Assembly (NCBI GenBank): GCA_026005095.1 | Contig: BPKK01000005.1 | Coordinates: forward strand, 62,001 to 126,000 | Source: Silanimonas sp. | GTDB lineage: Bacteria; Pseudomonadota; Gammaproteobacteria; Xanthomonadales; Xanthomonadaceae | Length of the DNA stretch: 64,000 nt | Direction of reading: 5' to 3' | Shown: positions 19,034 to 28,351 of the stretch, one piece after another | Layout of the letters: each line of letters begins with the position of its first letter | Numbering within the stretch: the first letter of the stretch is position 1 | Program-made: the position numbers and the translations under genes | Notes under the pieces: generated by a model | Database searches by the model: none | Told to the model about the DNA's origin: nothing | What the model saw: only the letters and a program-made list of their open reading frames with translations

Positions 19034-21142
19034 TCAGCCGGCCAGTTGCTCGATCGCCGCCACCGCGGCGAAACGGTCGGCCAGTGCCTTCAGCAAGGCC
19101 AGGCGGTTGTCGCGGATGGCGGGATCTTCGGCCATGACCATCACGGTGTCGAAGAAGGCGTCGACGGGCTGTCGAAGCGCCGCCAGCCGTGCCAGCACCG
19201 CCTCGTAGTCGCGGGCGGCGAGCGTGGCATCGGTCTCGGCGAGCGCGGCGAGCAGGGCCGCATGCAGCTCGCGCTCGGCCGGCTCGACGAGGATGGCTGC
19301 ATCGATACGCTCAGGCAGCGCACCCTCCACCTTCTTCAAAATGTTGCGCGCGCGCTTGTTGGCTGCGGCCAGGGCCGCGGCCTCCGGACGCTCGGCGAAG
19401 CGCTGCAGAGCCGCGAGGCGCTGGGCGAAATCGGCCAGCGACACCGGCCGCACCGCTGCCACCGCATCGAACAGCGCCGGGGCGATGCCGCGCTCGGAAA
19501 AATAGCCGCGCAGGCGCTCGAGGATGAACTCGTACAGATCGAGGCGCAGGGCCTCGGTGTTGCGGTCGGCATGCGGCGCCACCACCTCCGGCAGCAGGGC
19601 CACCGCCGCATCGATCATACCGACGAGGTTCAGGTCGAGCCCGCCCTCGATCAGGGTGCGGGCAAGCCCCAGCGCATTGCGGCGCAGGGCGAAGGGGTCC
19701 TTGTTCCCCGAAGGCTTCAGGCCAGCGGCGAAGCCGCCGGCAAGGGTATCGAGGCGCTCGGCGATCGCCAGCACCTGGCCCAGCCGCGTCGAGGCGATGG
19801 CATCGCCCGAGAAACGCGGCGCATAGATTTCATCCAGCGCCACGGCCACGGCGGCGCGGGCTTCGGCCGACAGTTCGGCGAGGCTGGCATCGGCCATCGC
19901 GTAGTAGCGTCCGGCAATGCCCTGCAGCTCGGGGAACTCGCCCACCAGGCGGCTTTGCAGGTCGGCTTTGCACAGCAGGGCCGCGACCTGGGCGAGATCG
20001 GCGTCGTCATCCAGTGCCGTGGCGATGGCACGGGCGAGCTGGGCGATGCGCGCCACCTTGTCGGCATAGCTGCCGAGCTTCTGCTGGTAAGTGACGCTGG
20101 CGAGCCCCTCGTTCATCGCCGCGAGGCCCTGCTTGAGGTCTTCGTCGAAGAAGAAGGCGGCATCGGCGAAGCGCGGGCGGATCACCCGCTCATAGCCCTT
20201 GCGCACCTCCGCCTCGTTCGTGGAAACGATGTTGGCGATGCCGATGAAGGCCTCGGTGAGTCGGCCTTGGGCATCCAGCACCGGGAAGAACTTCTGGTTC
20301 GCTTCCATGGTCGAGATCAGCGCCTCCTGCGGCACGCGCAGGAAGGCGTTCTCGAAGCCGCAGAGCACGGCCTTCGGCCATTCCACGAGGCCGTTCACCT
20401 GCTCGAGATTGTCTTCGGTGATGCGCGCCGTGCCGCCGGCCTGCGCGGCCGCGGCTTCCACCTCACGGACGATGGCCGCGCGGCGCTCGTCGGCATCCAC
20501 CAGCACCTTCGCCCCACGCAGGGCCTCGACATAGGCCTCGGCATCGCTCACCCACACGGCCCTGTCGTGCATGAAGCGATGGCCTCGGCTCATGCGATCG
20601 GCGGCTTTGCCGAAAGCGGAAAGCGGCACCACCTCGGTGCCATACAGCGCCACCAGCCACAGCACCGGCCGGGCGAAAGCGTGCTCGTGCGCCCCCCAAC
20701 GCATCGGCTTCGGAATCGGCATGGCCTTCAGCGCGTCATCGAGCACGGCCTGCAACAGGTCCACGGTGCGCGCGCCGGGCTTCACGGCGCGGTGGACGAA
20801 GCGCTCGCCCTTGGCATCGGCGGTGCGGCCGAGCTCGGTCCATGCCACGCCGACCTTGGCCGCGAAGCCTTCCAGCGCCTTGGTCGGCGCGCCGTTCGCA
20901 TCGAGACCGACATTGAGGTACGGACCCAGCACTTCCGAGCGCTGCTCGGGCTGCTCGGGTGCCACGTTCTCGATCAGTACCGCGAGGCGACGCGGCGAGT
21001 ACAGCCTACGGACCGCCCCCATGGCCACGCCGCGCTTGGCGAGACCGTCGGCGATTCCGTTCGCAAATGCGGCCGCCAGTTCCGGCAGGGCCTTGACCGG
21101 CAGCTCCTCGGTCCCAAGTTCGATCAGTAGAGAGGCGCTCAT
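19034..21142 (-). CDS. glyS: glycine--tRNA ligase beta subunit GlyS
   Basis: A 702-residue beta subunit of the heterotetrameric bacterial glycyl-tRNA synthetase. Diagnostic segments are the N-terminal [34 protein letters not shown], the HD-like domain region, and [10 protein letters not shown] near the C-terminal DALR-type anticodon-binding end. The start ATG at 21142 overlaps the glyQ stop by ATGA. It is followed 5 bases later by tamA. Confidence 0.97.
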   Translation of the reverse strand: MSASLLIELGTEELPVKALPELAAAFANGIADGLAKRGVAMGAVRRLYSPRRLAVLIENVAPEQPEQRSEVLGPYLNVGLDANGAPTKALEGFAAKVGVAWTELGRTADAKGERFVHRAVKPGARTVDLLQAVLDDALKAMPIPKPMRWGAHEHAFARPVLWLVALYGTEVVPLSAFGKAADRMSRGHRFMHDRAVWVSDAEAYVEALRGAKVLVDADERRAAIVREVEAAAAQAGGTARITEDNLEQVNGLVEWPKAVLCGFENAFLRVPQEALISTMEANQKFFPVLDAQGRLTEAFIGIANIVSTNEAEVRKGYERVIRPRFADAAFFFDEDLKQGLAAMNEGLASVTYQQKLGSYADKVARIAQLARAIATALDDDADLAQVAALLCKADLQSRLVGEFPELQGIAGRYYAMADASLAELSAEARAAVAVALDEIYAPRFSGDAIASTRLGQVLAIAERLDTLAGGFAAGLKPSGNKDPFALRRNALGLARTLIEGGLDLNLVGMIDAAVALLPEVVAPHADRNTEALRLDLYEFILERLRGYFSERGIAPALFDAVAAVRPVSLADFAQRLAALQRFAERPEAAALAAANKRARNILKKVEGALPERIDAAILVEPAERELHAALLAALAETDATLAARDYEAVLARLAALRQPVDAFFDTVMVMAEDPAIRDNRLALLKALADRFAAVAAIEQLAG

Positions 21143-22077
21143 GCCGCCACCTCCGGCACATCGAGGCCGAGCCGGGCGCGTTCTGCCGCATCCCTCACCC
21201 CGGGGAAGCCGAGCTTCTGGCGCTGGGCGAAATAAGCTTCCGCCACTGCACGGGCCAAGGTACGCACGCGCAGGATGTAGCGCTGGCGTTCGGTCACCGA
21301 GATGGCGCGGCGCGCATCGAGCAGGTTGAAGCTGTGCGAGGCCTTGCACACCTGGTCATAAGCCGGCAGCGGCAGGCCGAGTCCGACGAGCTTCAGCGCC
21401 TCTGCCTCGCAGGCATCGAAACGGTGGAAGAGTTCGGCCACGTCGGCGTGCTCGAAGTTGTAGGCGCTCTGCTCGCGCTCGTTCTGCAGGAACACATCGC
21501 CATAGGTCACCGGCCCCTGCGGCCCCACCGTCCACACGAGGTCGTAGACGTTGTCGCAGGCTTGCAGGTACATGCACAGGCGTTCGAGGCCGTAGGTGAT
21601 CTCGCCGGTCACCGGCCGGCACTCAAGGCCACCGGCCTGCTGGAAGTAGGTGAACTGCGTCACCTCCATACCATTCAGCCACACCTCCCAGCCCAAGCCC
21701 CAGGCGCCGAGGGTCGGCGATTCCCAGTTGTCCTCGACGAGGCGCAGGTCGTGCACCGAAGGATCGATGCCGAGCGCCTTCAAGGAGCCGAAATAGCGCT
21801 CGACGATGTCGTCGGGGTTCGGCTTCATCACCACCTGGTACTGGTAGTAATGCTGCAGGCGGTTCGGGTTCTCGCCGTAGCGGCCGTCGGTCGGGCGGCG
21901 CGAGGGCTGCACGTAGGCGGCGTTCCAGGGCTCGGGGCCGAGGGCACGGAGGAAGGTGGCGGGGTGGAAGGTGCCGGCGCCGACCTCGAGGTCGAGCGGC
22001 TGGATGAGCACGCAGCCCTGCTCCGCCCAGTAGGCGTTCAGGCGCGTGATCAGTTCCTGGAAGGTGGGGGCGGGCAT
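21139..22077 (-). CDS. glyQ: glycine--tRNA ligase alpha subunit GlyQ
   Basis: A 312-residue class II aminoacyl-tRNA synthetase alpha subunit. The signature blocks are [81 protein letters not shown] and [20 protein letters not shown]. It catalyses adenylation and charging of tRNA-Gly together with GlyS. The start at 22077 gives the standard N-terminus. A TATACT hexamer lies 30 bases upstream. It leads the glyQ-glyS-tamA-tamB operon. Confidence 0.97.
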   Translation of the reverse strand: MPAPTFQELITRLNAYWAEQGCVLIQPLDLEVGAGTFHPATFLRALGPEPWNAAYVQPSRRPTDGRYGENPNRLQHYYQYQVVMKPNPDDIVERYFGSLKALGIDPSVHDLRLVEDNWESPTLGAWGLGWEVWLNGMEVTQFTYFQQAGGLECRPVTGEITYGLERLCMYLQACDNVYDLVWTVGPQGPVTYGDVFLQNEREQSAYNFEHADVAELFHRFDACEAEALKLVGLGLPLPAYDQVCKASHSFNLLDARRAISVTERQRYILRVRTLARAVAEAYFAQRQKLGFPGVRDAAERARLGLDVPEVAA

Positions 22078-22106
22078 CGGGCTCGACGCAGGAAAAACAA
22101 GCCCGC

Positions 22107-22112
22107 AGTATA
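22107..22112 (-). promoter_or_regulatory. probable -10 element for glyQ-glyS-tamA-tamB
   Basis: On the minus strand the hexamer is TATACT (five of six bases of the sigma-70 -10 consensus), placed 30 bases upstream of the glyQ ATG, which gives a leader of about 23 bases. It lies inside a CCCGC-AGTATA-GCGGG inverted repeat. No convincing -35 box is seen, so this is a position-based call. Confidence 0.4.
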
Positions 22113-22117
22113 GCGGG

Positions 22118-22861
22118 GTGCCTTCCCCCGCCCCGCAGAACCGCCGCTTCCTGATCCTCGAGACCGGCCGCCCGCTGCCCAGCCTGCGCCGGCACGGCGA
22201 CTTCACCCACTGGATCCGCACCGCCGCCGGCCTCGGCCGCCACGAGGTGGAACTGGTGCCAGTGCTGGAGGGCCAGTACCCGCCCGACCCCGGCCCCTTC
22301 GCCGGAGTGCTGGTCACCGGTTCGGCGGCCATGGTCACCCACCGCGAGCCCTGGTCCGAGGCCACCGCCGGCTGGCTGCGTGAGGCCGCCCACGCCGGTC
22401 TGCCCATGCTCGGCATCTGCTACGGCCACCAGCTGATCGCCCACGCCCTCGGCGGCACGGTGGCCGACAATCCGCGCGGTCGCGAGATGGGCACGGTCGC
22501 GGTGGAACTGCATGACAGCGCCCGCGAAGACCCGCTGTTCCGCGGCCTGCCATCACGCTTCCCGGCCCAGGCCACCCATCTGCAGACCGTGCTCGTCCCG
22601 CCCGAGGGCGCCGTGGTGCTGGCGCGTTCGGCGCTCGACGACTGCCAGGCCTACCGCTGGCGTGAACACGCCTGGGGCCTACAGTTCCACCCCGAGTTCA
22701 GCACCACCCACATGCACGGCTACGTCGCCGCCCGGCGCGAGGCCCTGCAGCGCGAAGGACACTGCCACCACCGCATCGCCGCCGCCATCCGCCCCGCCCC
22801 GCTGGCACGGCGGGTGCTGCAGCGTTTCGTGCGCCACGCCCGGGCGCAGCGCCACCGCTGA
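22118..22861 (+). CDS. class I glutamine amidotransferase
   Basis: A 247-residue stand-alone glutamine amidotransferase domain of the GuaA/GMP-synthase-like type. The catalytic cysteine is in [17 protein letters not shown], the histidine in LQFHPEFST, and the partner glutamate two residues later. Such proteins hydrolyse glutamine or act on gamma-glutamyl compounds; the acceptor is unknown. The start is taken as GTG at 22118. The frame has an ATG at 22046, but this lies inside glyQ on the other strand. Divergent from glyQ with about 40 bases between starts. Confidence 0.8.
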   Translation: MPSPAPQNRRFLILETGRPLPSLRRHGDFTHWIRTAAGLGRHEVELVPVLEGQYPPDPGPFAGVLVTGSAAMVTHREPWSEATAGWLREAAHAGLPMLGICYGHQLIAHALGGTVADNPRGREMGTVAVELHDSAREDPLFRGLPSRFPAQATHLQTVLVPPEGAVVLARSALDDCQAYRWREHAWGLQFHPEFSTTHMHGYVAARREALQREGHCHHRIAAAIRPAPLARRVLQRFVRHARAQRHR

Positions 22862-22915
22862 CACACCACCCGGCCTACACTTCGCCGGCTTTCTCCCTAC
22901 AGGCTTCCTCGCATC

Positions 22916-23869
22916 ATGGACATCCGCTGGGCCGGTTTCCTCGCTCCCTTCCGCTGGCTGCTCGCTGCTGTCGACGTCGGCCGCCACCAACCTGCCGTCG
23001 TGCTGAGTGCCATCGCCACCACGGTCTTCGTCGGCTTCCTGCCCTCGCTGCCGCAGTCACTGGTGGCGCTCTTCGGTGGCCAGCCGGTCATGGCGCTCGG
23101 CCCGCTCACCCAGGCCCTGGCCTTGGTGGTGGCCCTGCTGATCTCGCCGGTGCTGCGGGCCGGGGTATTCCGCATCATGGACCGCGCCGAACGCGGCCAG
23201 CCGGTGGCGCCGCCGATGCTGCTGGAAGGCTTCCGCGACGGCAGTTTCGGGGGCCTGGTGCTGCTCACCGCCATGGGTTTCGGTCTTTATGCCCTGCTGT
23301 TCGTGGCCATGATGCTGGTAGCAGCCGCCGTCACCGACGCCGGCAGCCTCGAGGCCCTGCGCGCTTGGGCCGAGCAACTCATGGCCCTGCAAGCACAAGC
23401 CGAAGCAGGAAAGCCCATCCCGCCCGAGCAGTTCCCCGCCCCGCCGGAAGGCCTCGGCGCGCTGGCGGCCGTGCTGTTCGCCTTCGCCCCGCTCTGGGGC
23501 TTCGTCATGCTCGGCATACTCTGGGGGCTGATCGGCGTGGCCCTGCGCGGCCATGCGCCGGTGGCCGCCCTGCTGCAGGGCCTGCGCGCCGCCTTTCTCA
23601 ATGCCCTGCCGCTGCTCGCGTTGGTGGCCGTGCTGTTCCTGCCGGTCATGCTGGTCTCCAGCCTGCTGATGCTGCTCTTCGCCGGCCTCGCCGCGCTGTT
23701 CATGCTGCTCGGCCCGGTCGTCGGGCAGCTGCTCACGCTCGCGCTGATGCTGGGCATCGCGGTGGTGGTGACGGCGATCTTCTACGGCTTCGTGCTGGCC
23801 GGCTGGCGCGCCACCTGCGATGGCGGCGAGCTGCCGCCGGCGACCGCCGAGGGAAGCTTCGCGGCCTGA
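22916..23869 (+). CDS. BPSS1780-like multi-pass membrane protein
   Basis: A 317-residue membrane protein with about six hydrophobic segments in two halves, separated by a short Ala/Gln/Pro-rich loop near residues 140-175. Overall organisation and the opening (a short arginine/tryptophan-containing segment, then VGRHQPAVVLSAIA) resemble the BPSS1780 family of uncharacterised proteobacterial membrane proteins. No catalytic motif is apparent. A TACACT hexamer at 22876-22881 may be its -10 box. It faces the CPBP protease gene tail to tail with a 6-base gap. The function is unknown. Confidence 0.7.
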   Translation: MDIRWAGFLAPFRWLLAAVDVGRHQPAVVLSAIATTVFVGFLPSLPQSLVALFGGQPVMALGPLTQALALVVALLISPVLRAGVFRIMDRAERGQPVAPPMLLEGFRDGSFGGLVLLTAMGFGLYALLFVAMMLVAAAVTDAGSLEALRAWAEQLMALQAQAEAGKPIPPEQFPAPPEGLGALAAVLFAFAPLWGFVMLGILWGLIGVALRGHAPVAALLQGLRAAFLNALPLLALVAVLFLPVMLVSSLLMLLFAGLAALFMLLGPVVGQLLTLALMLGIAVVVTAIFYGFVLAGWRATCDGGELPPATAEGSFAA

Positions 23870-23875
23870 ACCGCA

Positions 23876-24835
23876 TCACCCCGCGAGAACCATCGCCATT
23901 GCGCCAAGATTGCTGATGGCATGGGCAAGAACACAAAGCCCCAGCGAACCACTCCTGCGGCGCACCCAGGTCAGCGCCAGGGAAATGCAGAACACGCCCG
24001 CAGCCTGAACCACCGCGACCGCGGCAGAGGCTCCGCCGCTGAACATGGCCGCCACCAGCCCGAGATGCAGCAAGAGGAACAGTTCCGCAATGACGAGGTA
24101 CGCAAGCCAGGCTGGAAGGCGCTTGAACAGGCGTTCGTGAAGCCAGCCCCGGAACATCGCCTCCTCGGGCAGCACGGCGACAAGCGGCATCAGGTAGAAC
24201 AGCGGTACACCCGCCGTTGAGCTTGCCATGCCGCCCGCCAGCGGCGCGGCCTCGCCCGGTGCCGGGCCAACCAACAGGCTGCCGATGAAGACCACCGCAG
24301 CCGCACTGGAGAGCGGCGCCAGCAGGAGCGGGGCAACCCGCCAACCAAGACGGGGGAGGCCGCCCCACCGCCATCCTTCCGAGGTTGCACGGACGAGCAC
24401 GAGGGTCATCAGAATGAACGCCGAGATCGACAGGAGCACCCAACCGGCGCTGGCACTGCGCTGCATATCCATCTCGATGCCGCTAGAAGCCGTGTCCCAG
24501 CCGGAACGCTTCAAGCCGACTTCGAGGCGGCGAAGTCCTTGACCGTCCGCATCAACAGTATTGCAGCGAACGTCGTAGGCGCTCGGATACGCGTTCCTCG
24601 CCAAAGGCTGGTTCGGAAGACCAGACCACTGGCACTCGAAGCCTTGGCCTTCAACCTCGAAGCGAGAAGGTGTCGTCTGCGGGGCATCGCTCTCGGCATA
24701 CGCGGTGAAACGATAGGCCACGTCGTACTGGTCCGAGAGGACGACGGGAAGAAGACCGATTGCCTGCAGCACCAGGGAAAAAACCACGGCGGCAGCGATG
24801 CTGCCGCCCGTGGTCAATACAGATCGAGAGCGCAT
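23876..24835 (-). CDS. CPBP-family intramembrane glutamic protease
   Basis: A 319-residue membrane protein. One N-terminal hydrophobic segment (about 11-33) is followed by an extracytoplasmic loop to about 130 and then a six-helix bundle. The CPBP/Abi (CAAX-protease-like) motifs are present: E224-E225-x3-R229 (PEEAMFRGW), His257 in LLLLHLG, and His305-x3-Asn309 (LAHAISN). Family members include Rce1-type proteases and bacteriocin self-immunity proteins. It lies 13 bases downstream of a secreted cysteine-rich protein, probably in the same transcript. Base composition here is less GC-rich than in the flanking genes. The substrate is unknown. Confidence 0.8.
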   Translation of the reverse strand: MRSRSVLTTGGSIAAAVVFSLVLQAIGLLPVVLSDQYDVAYRFTAYAESDAPQTTPSRFEVEGQGFECQWSGLPNQPLARNAYPSAYDVRCNTVDADGQGLRRLEVGLKRSGWDTASSGIEMDMQRSASAGWVLLSISAFILMTLVLVRATSEGWRWGGLPRLGWRVAPLLLAPLSSAAAVVFIGSLLVGPAPGEAAPLAGGMASSTAGVPLFYLMPLVAVLPEEAMFRGWLHERLFKRLPAWLAYLVIAELFLLLHLGLVAAMFSGGASAAVAVVQAAGVFCISLALTWVRRRSGSLGLCVLAHAISNLGAMAMVLAG

Positions 24836-24848
24836 CGAGGGGCTGTAC

Positions 24849-25349
24849 TCAAGGCTCTTGCAAATGCCCCACATTCGTCCTGCATCGGGTTTCCATGTTT
24901 TGTCCGCAGATACCCGAATTTCGGATTTCCAAGCTCCTCCCGCCAGCATTGCAGGCCTGCTGTGCACGACGAACAGCCGCATTGGCCATGGCGTTGCAGG
25001 TCGCGAAACCAATCGGGACCGCAATGACGCAACCAGCGAAGGCCCACGGCCCGGCAAGGCACAACCACCCCTGCGGATTGGCCGGATTCATGTAGGCGTC
25101 TTCCGCAGCCGTCCACGATCCCGTGGTGCTTCCGAACTCATCGAACTTTGTCCACCGGCGCTCAACGAAATCGATGTGAAAAGAATCGAGGCTGGAGTTG
25201 AAGTTGTTCTCGACTTGGAAGAACGCCTCGCGATCACTAACGAGGTAATCAGGTCGAATCCTCAATTCGTAGACGGGCAGTTCCTGGGCGCTGGCTTGTG
25301 CAAGCGTGCTTGCAAGGAGCGAAAAGGCAGCCGCAACAGCAATTAGCAT
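24849..25349 (-). CDS. secreted six-cysteine protein of unknown function
   Basis: A 166-residue protein not recognised as any family. A signal peptide (1-21, cleavage after QASA) precedes a polar region, then a compact hydrophobic block with cysteines at 97, 107, 118 and 133, and two more at 148 and 156. Six cysteines fit three disulfides in an exported protein. The Gly/Ala-rich cysteine block (GWLCLAGPWAFAGC) is reminiscent of small peptide toxins such as halocin C8-type bacteriocins, but that is only resemblance. The ATG at 25349 directly begins the signal peptide; upstream in-frame GTG/ATG starts exist. A CPBP protease follows 13 bases later. GC content and codon use are lower-GC than the neighbours. 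Confidence 0.65.
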   Translation of the reverse strand: MLIAVAAAFSLLASTLAQASAQELPVYELRIRPDYLVSDREAFFQVENNFNSSLDSFHIDFVERRWTKFDEFGSTTGSWTAAEDAYMNPANPQGWLCLAGPWAFAGCVIAVPIGFATCNAMANAAVRRAQQACNAGGRSLEIRNSGICGQNMETRCRTNVGHLQEP

Positions 25350-25465
25350 CTTCACGTCACCAAATCTCCATATAAGGTTTCGAGATCTCGAGCGTCGCAC
25401 TGCATGTGCGACAAGCCAACGCTACCCCCCACCCCCATGATCGTCAATCCCGCAATCGAGGGCGT

Positions 25466-26119
25466 CTAGAGCCCGAGAACCAACATCGCCTGCAGGAACA
25501 CCCATCCCACCCAGGAAAGCAGGGCGCACACAGCGAGGCCCTGCAGCCCGAGCCAGACCCCGGCCCAACGCGGCCAGTGGCCACCCTCCACGCGGGTGCC
25601 GGCCACGAGATCGTGGAAGGCACGGCCATCGGCACGGAACAGCACCAGGGCATGGCCGAGGTGCAGCAGCAGCCAGCTCGGGCCGGCAGCCAGGAAGCGC
25701 AGCAAAAGGCGTGCTAGCGGCACCCGCCCACCCTCTACCCGCACCACCCGCAGGCCGAAGGCACGCTTGCCCGGGCTGGCCTGCCAAGGCGAGGCCTCGA
25801 AGCCGATGAACCAGAAGGCAGACACGGCAACGGCAGCGAGCAGGGCCCCCAGCACGCCGGCGGCGATGCCCGCCGTTCCCGTGGCCAGGGCCTCACGGAA
25901 CACTGCGTCCTCGCGCAGGGCGGCGGCTAGCGAGAGCAGGGCGAAATGGCCTTCCATGAAGGCCCGCTCGATCGCCGCCTCGGCCGCGGCCTGCAGTTCG
26001 GCATGCGCCGCCATGGCGCGCAGCCCCGGCCGCCACGCCGCTAGCGCCAGCAGCGGCGAGAGCAGCAGCAGGTCGAGGCTGTAGGCGGCATAGCGCACGC
26101 GGAAATCCTGCGCGCTCAC
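25466..26119 (-). CDS. RDD-family membrane protein
   Basis: A 217-residue membrane protein of the RDD family. Conserved points are VRYAAYSLDLLLLSPL at the start (the R and the membrane aspartate), SPGKRAFGLRVVR (the PGKR signature) and RAFHDLVAGTRV. Four or so membrane helices are visible. The family is poorly characterised; some members influence transport or ion homeostasis. Its ATG overlaps the tatC stop (ATGA), making it the last gene of the tatA-tatB-tatC unit. Confidence 0.83.
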   Translation of the reverse strand: MSAQDFRVRYAAYSLDLLLLSPLLALAAWRPGLRAMAAHAELQAAAEAAIERAFMEGHFALLSLAAALREDAVFREALATGTAGIAAGVLGALLAAVAVSAFWFIGFEASPWQASPGKRAFGLRVVRVEGGRVPLARLLLRFLAAGPSWLLLHLGHALVLFRADGRAFHDLVAGTRVEGGHWPRWAGVWLGLQGLAVCALLSWVGWVFLQAMLVLGL

Positions 26120-26859
26120 GCCGCACCCTCTTTGCGCGGACGCACCAAAAGCCGCCCCACCACCAGGCCGGCTTCATAGAGCAGCCACATCGGCAGCATC
26201 AGCAGCACCATCGAGAGGCCGTCGGGCGGGGTGAGCAGGGCGGCAAGGATGGCGATGGCGACGATGACGTAGCCCCGCCACTCGGAGAGCTGCGCCGGCG
26301 TGACCCAGCCCAGCATCATCGCCACCAGCACCGCCACCGGCACCTCGAAGGCGATGCCGGAGGCCAGGCCCATGACCAGCACGAAGCTGAGATAGGCGCT
26401 GATGTCGGTGGTCATCACCACGCCCTCGGGCACGGTGGTGGTGAGGAAGGCGAACATCGCCGGCAGCAGCACGAAGTAGGCGAAGGCGAGCCCGAGGTAG
26501 AACAGCAGCACCGAGGCCAGCAGCAGGGGCAAGGCAAGCCGCTTCTCGTGGCGGTAGAGCCCCGGGGCGACGAAGGCCCAAGCCTGGTAGAGCATGACCG
26601 GCGCGGCCAGCAGCAGGGCAGCGAACAAGGCCAGCTTCATCGGCGCGAAGAAGGGCGAGGCGACATCGATGGCGACTAGGCGACCGCCTTCCGGCAGGTA
26701 GCGCAAAAGTGGGGCGGCGAGCTTTTCGTAGAGGGTGTTGGCGAAGGGCAAGAGGCCGAGAAAGGCCAGGGCCAGGGCCAACAGCGCCCGCATCAGGCGC
26801 AGGCGCAGCTCCAGCAGGTGGGCCATCAGACCCTCGCCGGGCGAGGTCTCGTCGCTCAT
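26116..26859 (-). CDS. tatC: Sec-independent protein translocase subunit TatC
   Basis: A 247-residue six-helix membrane protein, the twin-arginine signal receptor of the Tat export system. It has the family HLLELRLRLMRALLAL opening, the SPFFAPMKLALFAALLLAAPVMLYQAWAFVAPGLY block with the conserved proline and glutamine, ERPEVPV-like AFEVPVAVLVAMMLG, and ALLTPPDGLSMVLLMLPMWLLYE. It overlaps tatB upstream and the RDD gene downstream by four bases each. Confidence 0.96.
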   Translation of the reverse strand: MSDETSPGEGLMAHLLELRLRLMRALLALALAFLGLLPFANTLYEKLAAPLLRYLPEGGRLVAIDVASPFFAPMKLALFAALLLAAPVMLYQAWAFVAPGLYRHEKRLALPLLLASVLLFYLGLAFAYFVLLPAMFAFLTTTVPEGVVMTTDISAYLSFVLVMGLASGIAFEVPVAVLVAMMLGWVTPAQLSEWRGYVIVAIAILAALLTPPDGLSMVLLMLPMWLLYEAGLVVGRLLVRPRKEGAA

Positions 26860-27239
26860 GGCACAGAGGTGCCGGGCGGATCGCGCGGCGGCAGCACGGC
26901 CGGGGGCACGGTGCCGTTCGTCTCAGCGGAGGGCGTGGAGGACGAGGACGCCACTTCCGGGCCCTCGATACCACGGGCGGCCTGCACGGCCTCCCGGGCC
27001 TCGGACTCGAGGGCTGCTGCCGCTTCGCGGATGGCGCGGCGCTCGGCCTCCAGTGTGGCCTTCAGTTCCTCGGCAGCGATCTCGCGCTCGAACTCGGCCT
27101 TCACCGCATACCACTGGGCGCGGCCCTTGCGCACCCAAAGACCGGCGAAGCGCGCCACCTTCGGCAGGCGCTCGGGCCCGAGCACCACCAGAGCGATCAC
27201 ACCGATCAGCCCGATCTCGACCCAGCCCAGCTCGAACAT
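26856..27239 (-). CDS. tatB: Sec-independent protein translocase subunit TatB
   Basis: A 127-residue protein with one N-terminal membrane helix (FELGWVEIGLIGVIALVVLGPERLP) carrying the conserved glutamate and the GPERLP hinge typical of TatB, then an amphipathic helix, a charged coiled region and a low-complexity Pro/Ser tail. It forms the receptor complex with TatC. The ATG at 27239 is set by alignment of the helix; the stop overlaps tatC by ATGA. Confidence 0.93.
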   Translation of the reverse strand: MFELGWVEIGLIGVIALVVLGPERLPKVARFAGLWVRKGRAQWYAVKAEFEREIAAEELKATLEAERRAIREAAAALESEAREAVQAARGIEGPEVASSSSTPSAETNGTVPPAVLPPRDPPGTSVP

Positions 27240-27255
27240 GGCGGCAGTCCGCCGC

Positions 27256-27471
27256 TCAGCGGTCCTGGCGTTCGCGGTCGGCAGCGCCCTCGCCCTCGCG
27301 GGGCTGGGCCGGCGGATCGAGCCTGGCCGGCTCGTCGGCGGCCTCGCGCAAACCCTTCTTGAAGCTCTGGATGGCCTTGCCAAGATCGCCGCCGGCGCTG
27401 ATGAGGCGCTTGGTGCCGAACACGATCAGCACGATCAGAAGGATGATGACGAGTTCGCGGAAGCCCAACAT
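27256..27471 (-). CDS. tatA: Sec-independent protein translocase subunit TatA
   Basis: A 71-residue protein with a membrane helix (ELVIILLIVLIVF), the FGTKRL hinge, and an amphipathic helix GGDLGKAIQSFKKGLRE, followed by an acidic, polar tail. This is the pore-forming TatA component. It is the first gene of tatA-tatB-tatC-RDD, 16 bases ahead of tatB. An AGGATA (TATCCT on the coding strand) at 27497-27502 is a possible -10. Confidence 0.94.
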   Translation of the reverse strand: MLGFRELVIILLIVLIVFGTKRLISAGGDLGKAIQSFKKGLREAADEPARLDPPAQPREGEGAADRERQDR

Positions 27472-27553
27472 GGCCGTGCTCCGAAATCGGGCGCCAAGGA
27501 TAGCAGGCGGAAGCGGCCCACCGGCCGCACCGGCGGGCGTGGGGGAGCGGCCT

Positions 27554-28234
27554 TCAGCGCGCCGCCTGGGCAGTCGATTCCTCGAGGCGGTCGCGGAAGG
27601 CCACCACCGCGTCGATCTGCGGCCGGACGCGGTTCTCGAGGATCATCCGGGCCGTCACGTCACGGCCGTAGACGCGGCGGTTGGCGCGATTGTCGATGGC
27701 GATCACCGCGCCGTCGAGGGCGATGCCGGCGAACAGGCCGCGGGCGCGCGAGTAGCTGTAGATCTCGGCCTGCAGGCGGCCGTCGGTACTGGCCTGGGCA
27801 TTGCGGCCCACCGGGCCGGCGGCCACCGCGGCATCGGCACCGAGAGTGAACTTGCCGTTGACGATGTTCTCGACACCGCGGCGGGTGCGGAACACCAGCA
27901 CCACGTCGGCCGACTGCACGCCGGCCTGGAAACCGATGCTGCCGCCGCCGAGGGTGATGAAGCTGGGGTTCGACCAGGTGCCATCGCGGCCGCGCACGGC
28001 CAGCAAGCCCTTACCGCCGCGGCCGCCGAAGCCCAGCCCGGCCTTGATCACATCCGGCAAGACGGCGATCGCCTCGGCCTCGCGCAGCAGGCGCTCGGGG
28101 ATGGATTCCTCGGGGATGCGCAGGATCTCGGCCAGCACGCGCGAGGCATTCTCGGCGCGCTCAGCCTCGCGCTGCTGGGCGGAGGCGGCGAGGGGAAGCA
28201 GGAGGACGAGCAGGGCGGTGAGGGCGAGTCGCAT
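27554..28234 (-). CDS. SYLF-domain lipid-binding protein (Ysc84/DUF500)
   Basis: A 226-residue exported protein with a signal peptide (1-19, ending AASA). The rest is a SYLF (Ysc84 actin-binding) domain: AIAVLPDVIKAGLGFGGRGGKGLLAVR, NPSFITLGGGSIGFQAGVQSADVVLVF, and YSYSRARGLFAGIALDGAVIAID. In bacteria these proteins are periplasmic and thought to bind lipids; no enzyme activity is known. The ATG at 28234 begins the signal peptide. It is divergent from hemH. Confidence 0.87.
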   Translation of the reverse strand: MRLALTALLVLLLPLAASAQQREAERAENASRVLAEILRIPEESIPERLLREAEAIAVLPDVIKAGLGFGGRGGKGLLAVRGRDGTWSNPSFITLGGGSIGFQAGVQSADVVLVFRTRRGVENIVNGKFTLGADAAVAAGPVGRNAQASTDGRLQAEIYSYSRARGLFAGIALDGAVIAIDNRANRRVYGRDVTARMILENRVRPQIDAVVAFRDRLEESTAQAAR

Positions 28235-28351
28235 GAGGCGCTCCTTCGTCTGGGATCTTCGGAGTGTCGGCGCCGGCGTTTGAGCGCCGGATGAATCCGC
28301 CATGACACGGACCCCATGATAATGCCTGGCCTTTTCACACCGACCCTGCGC

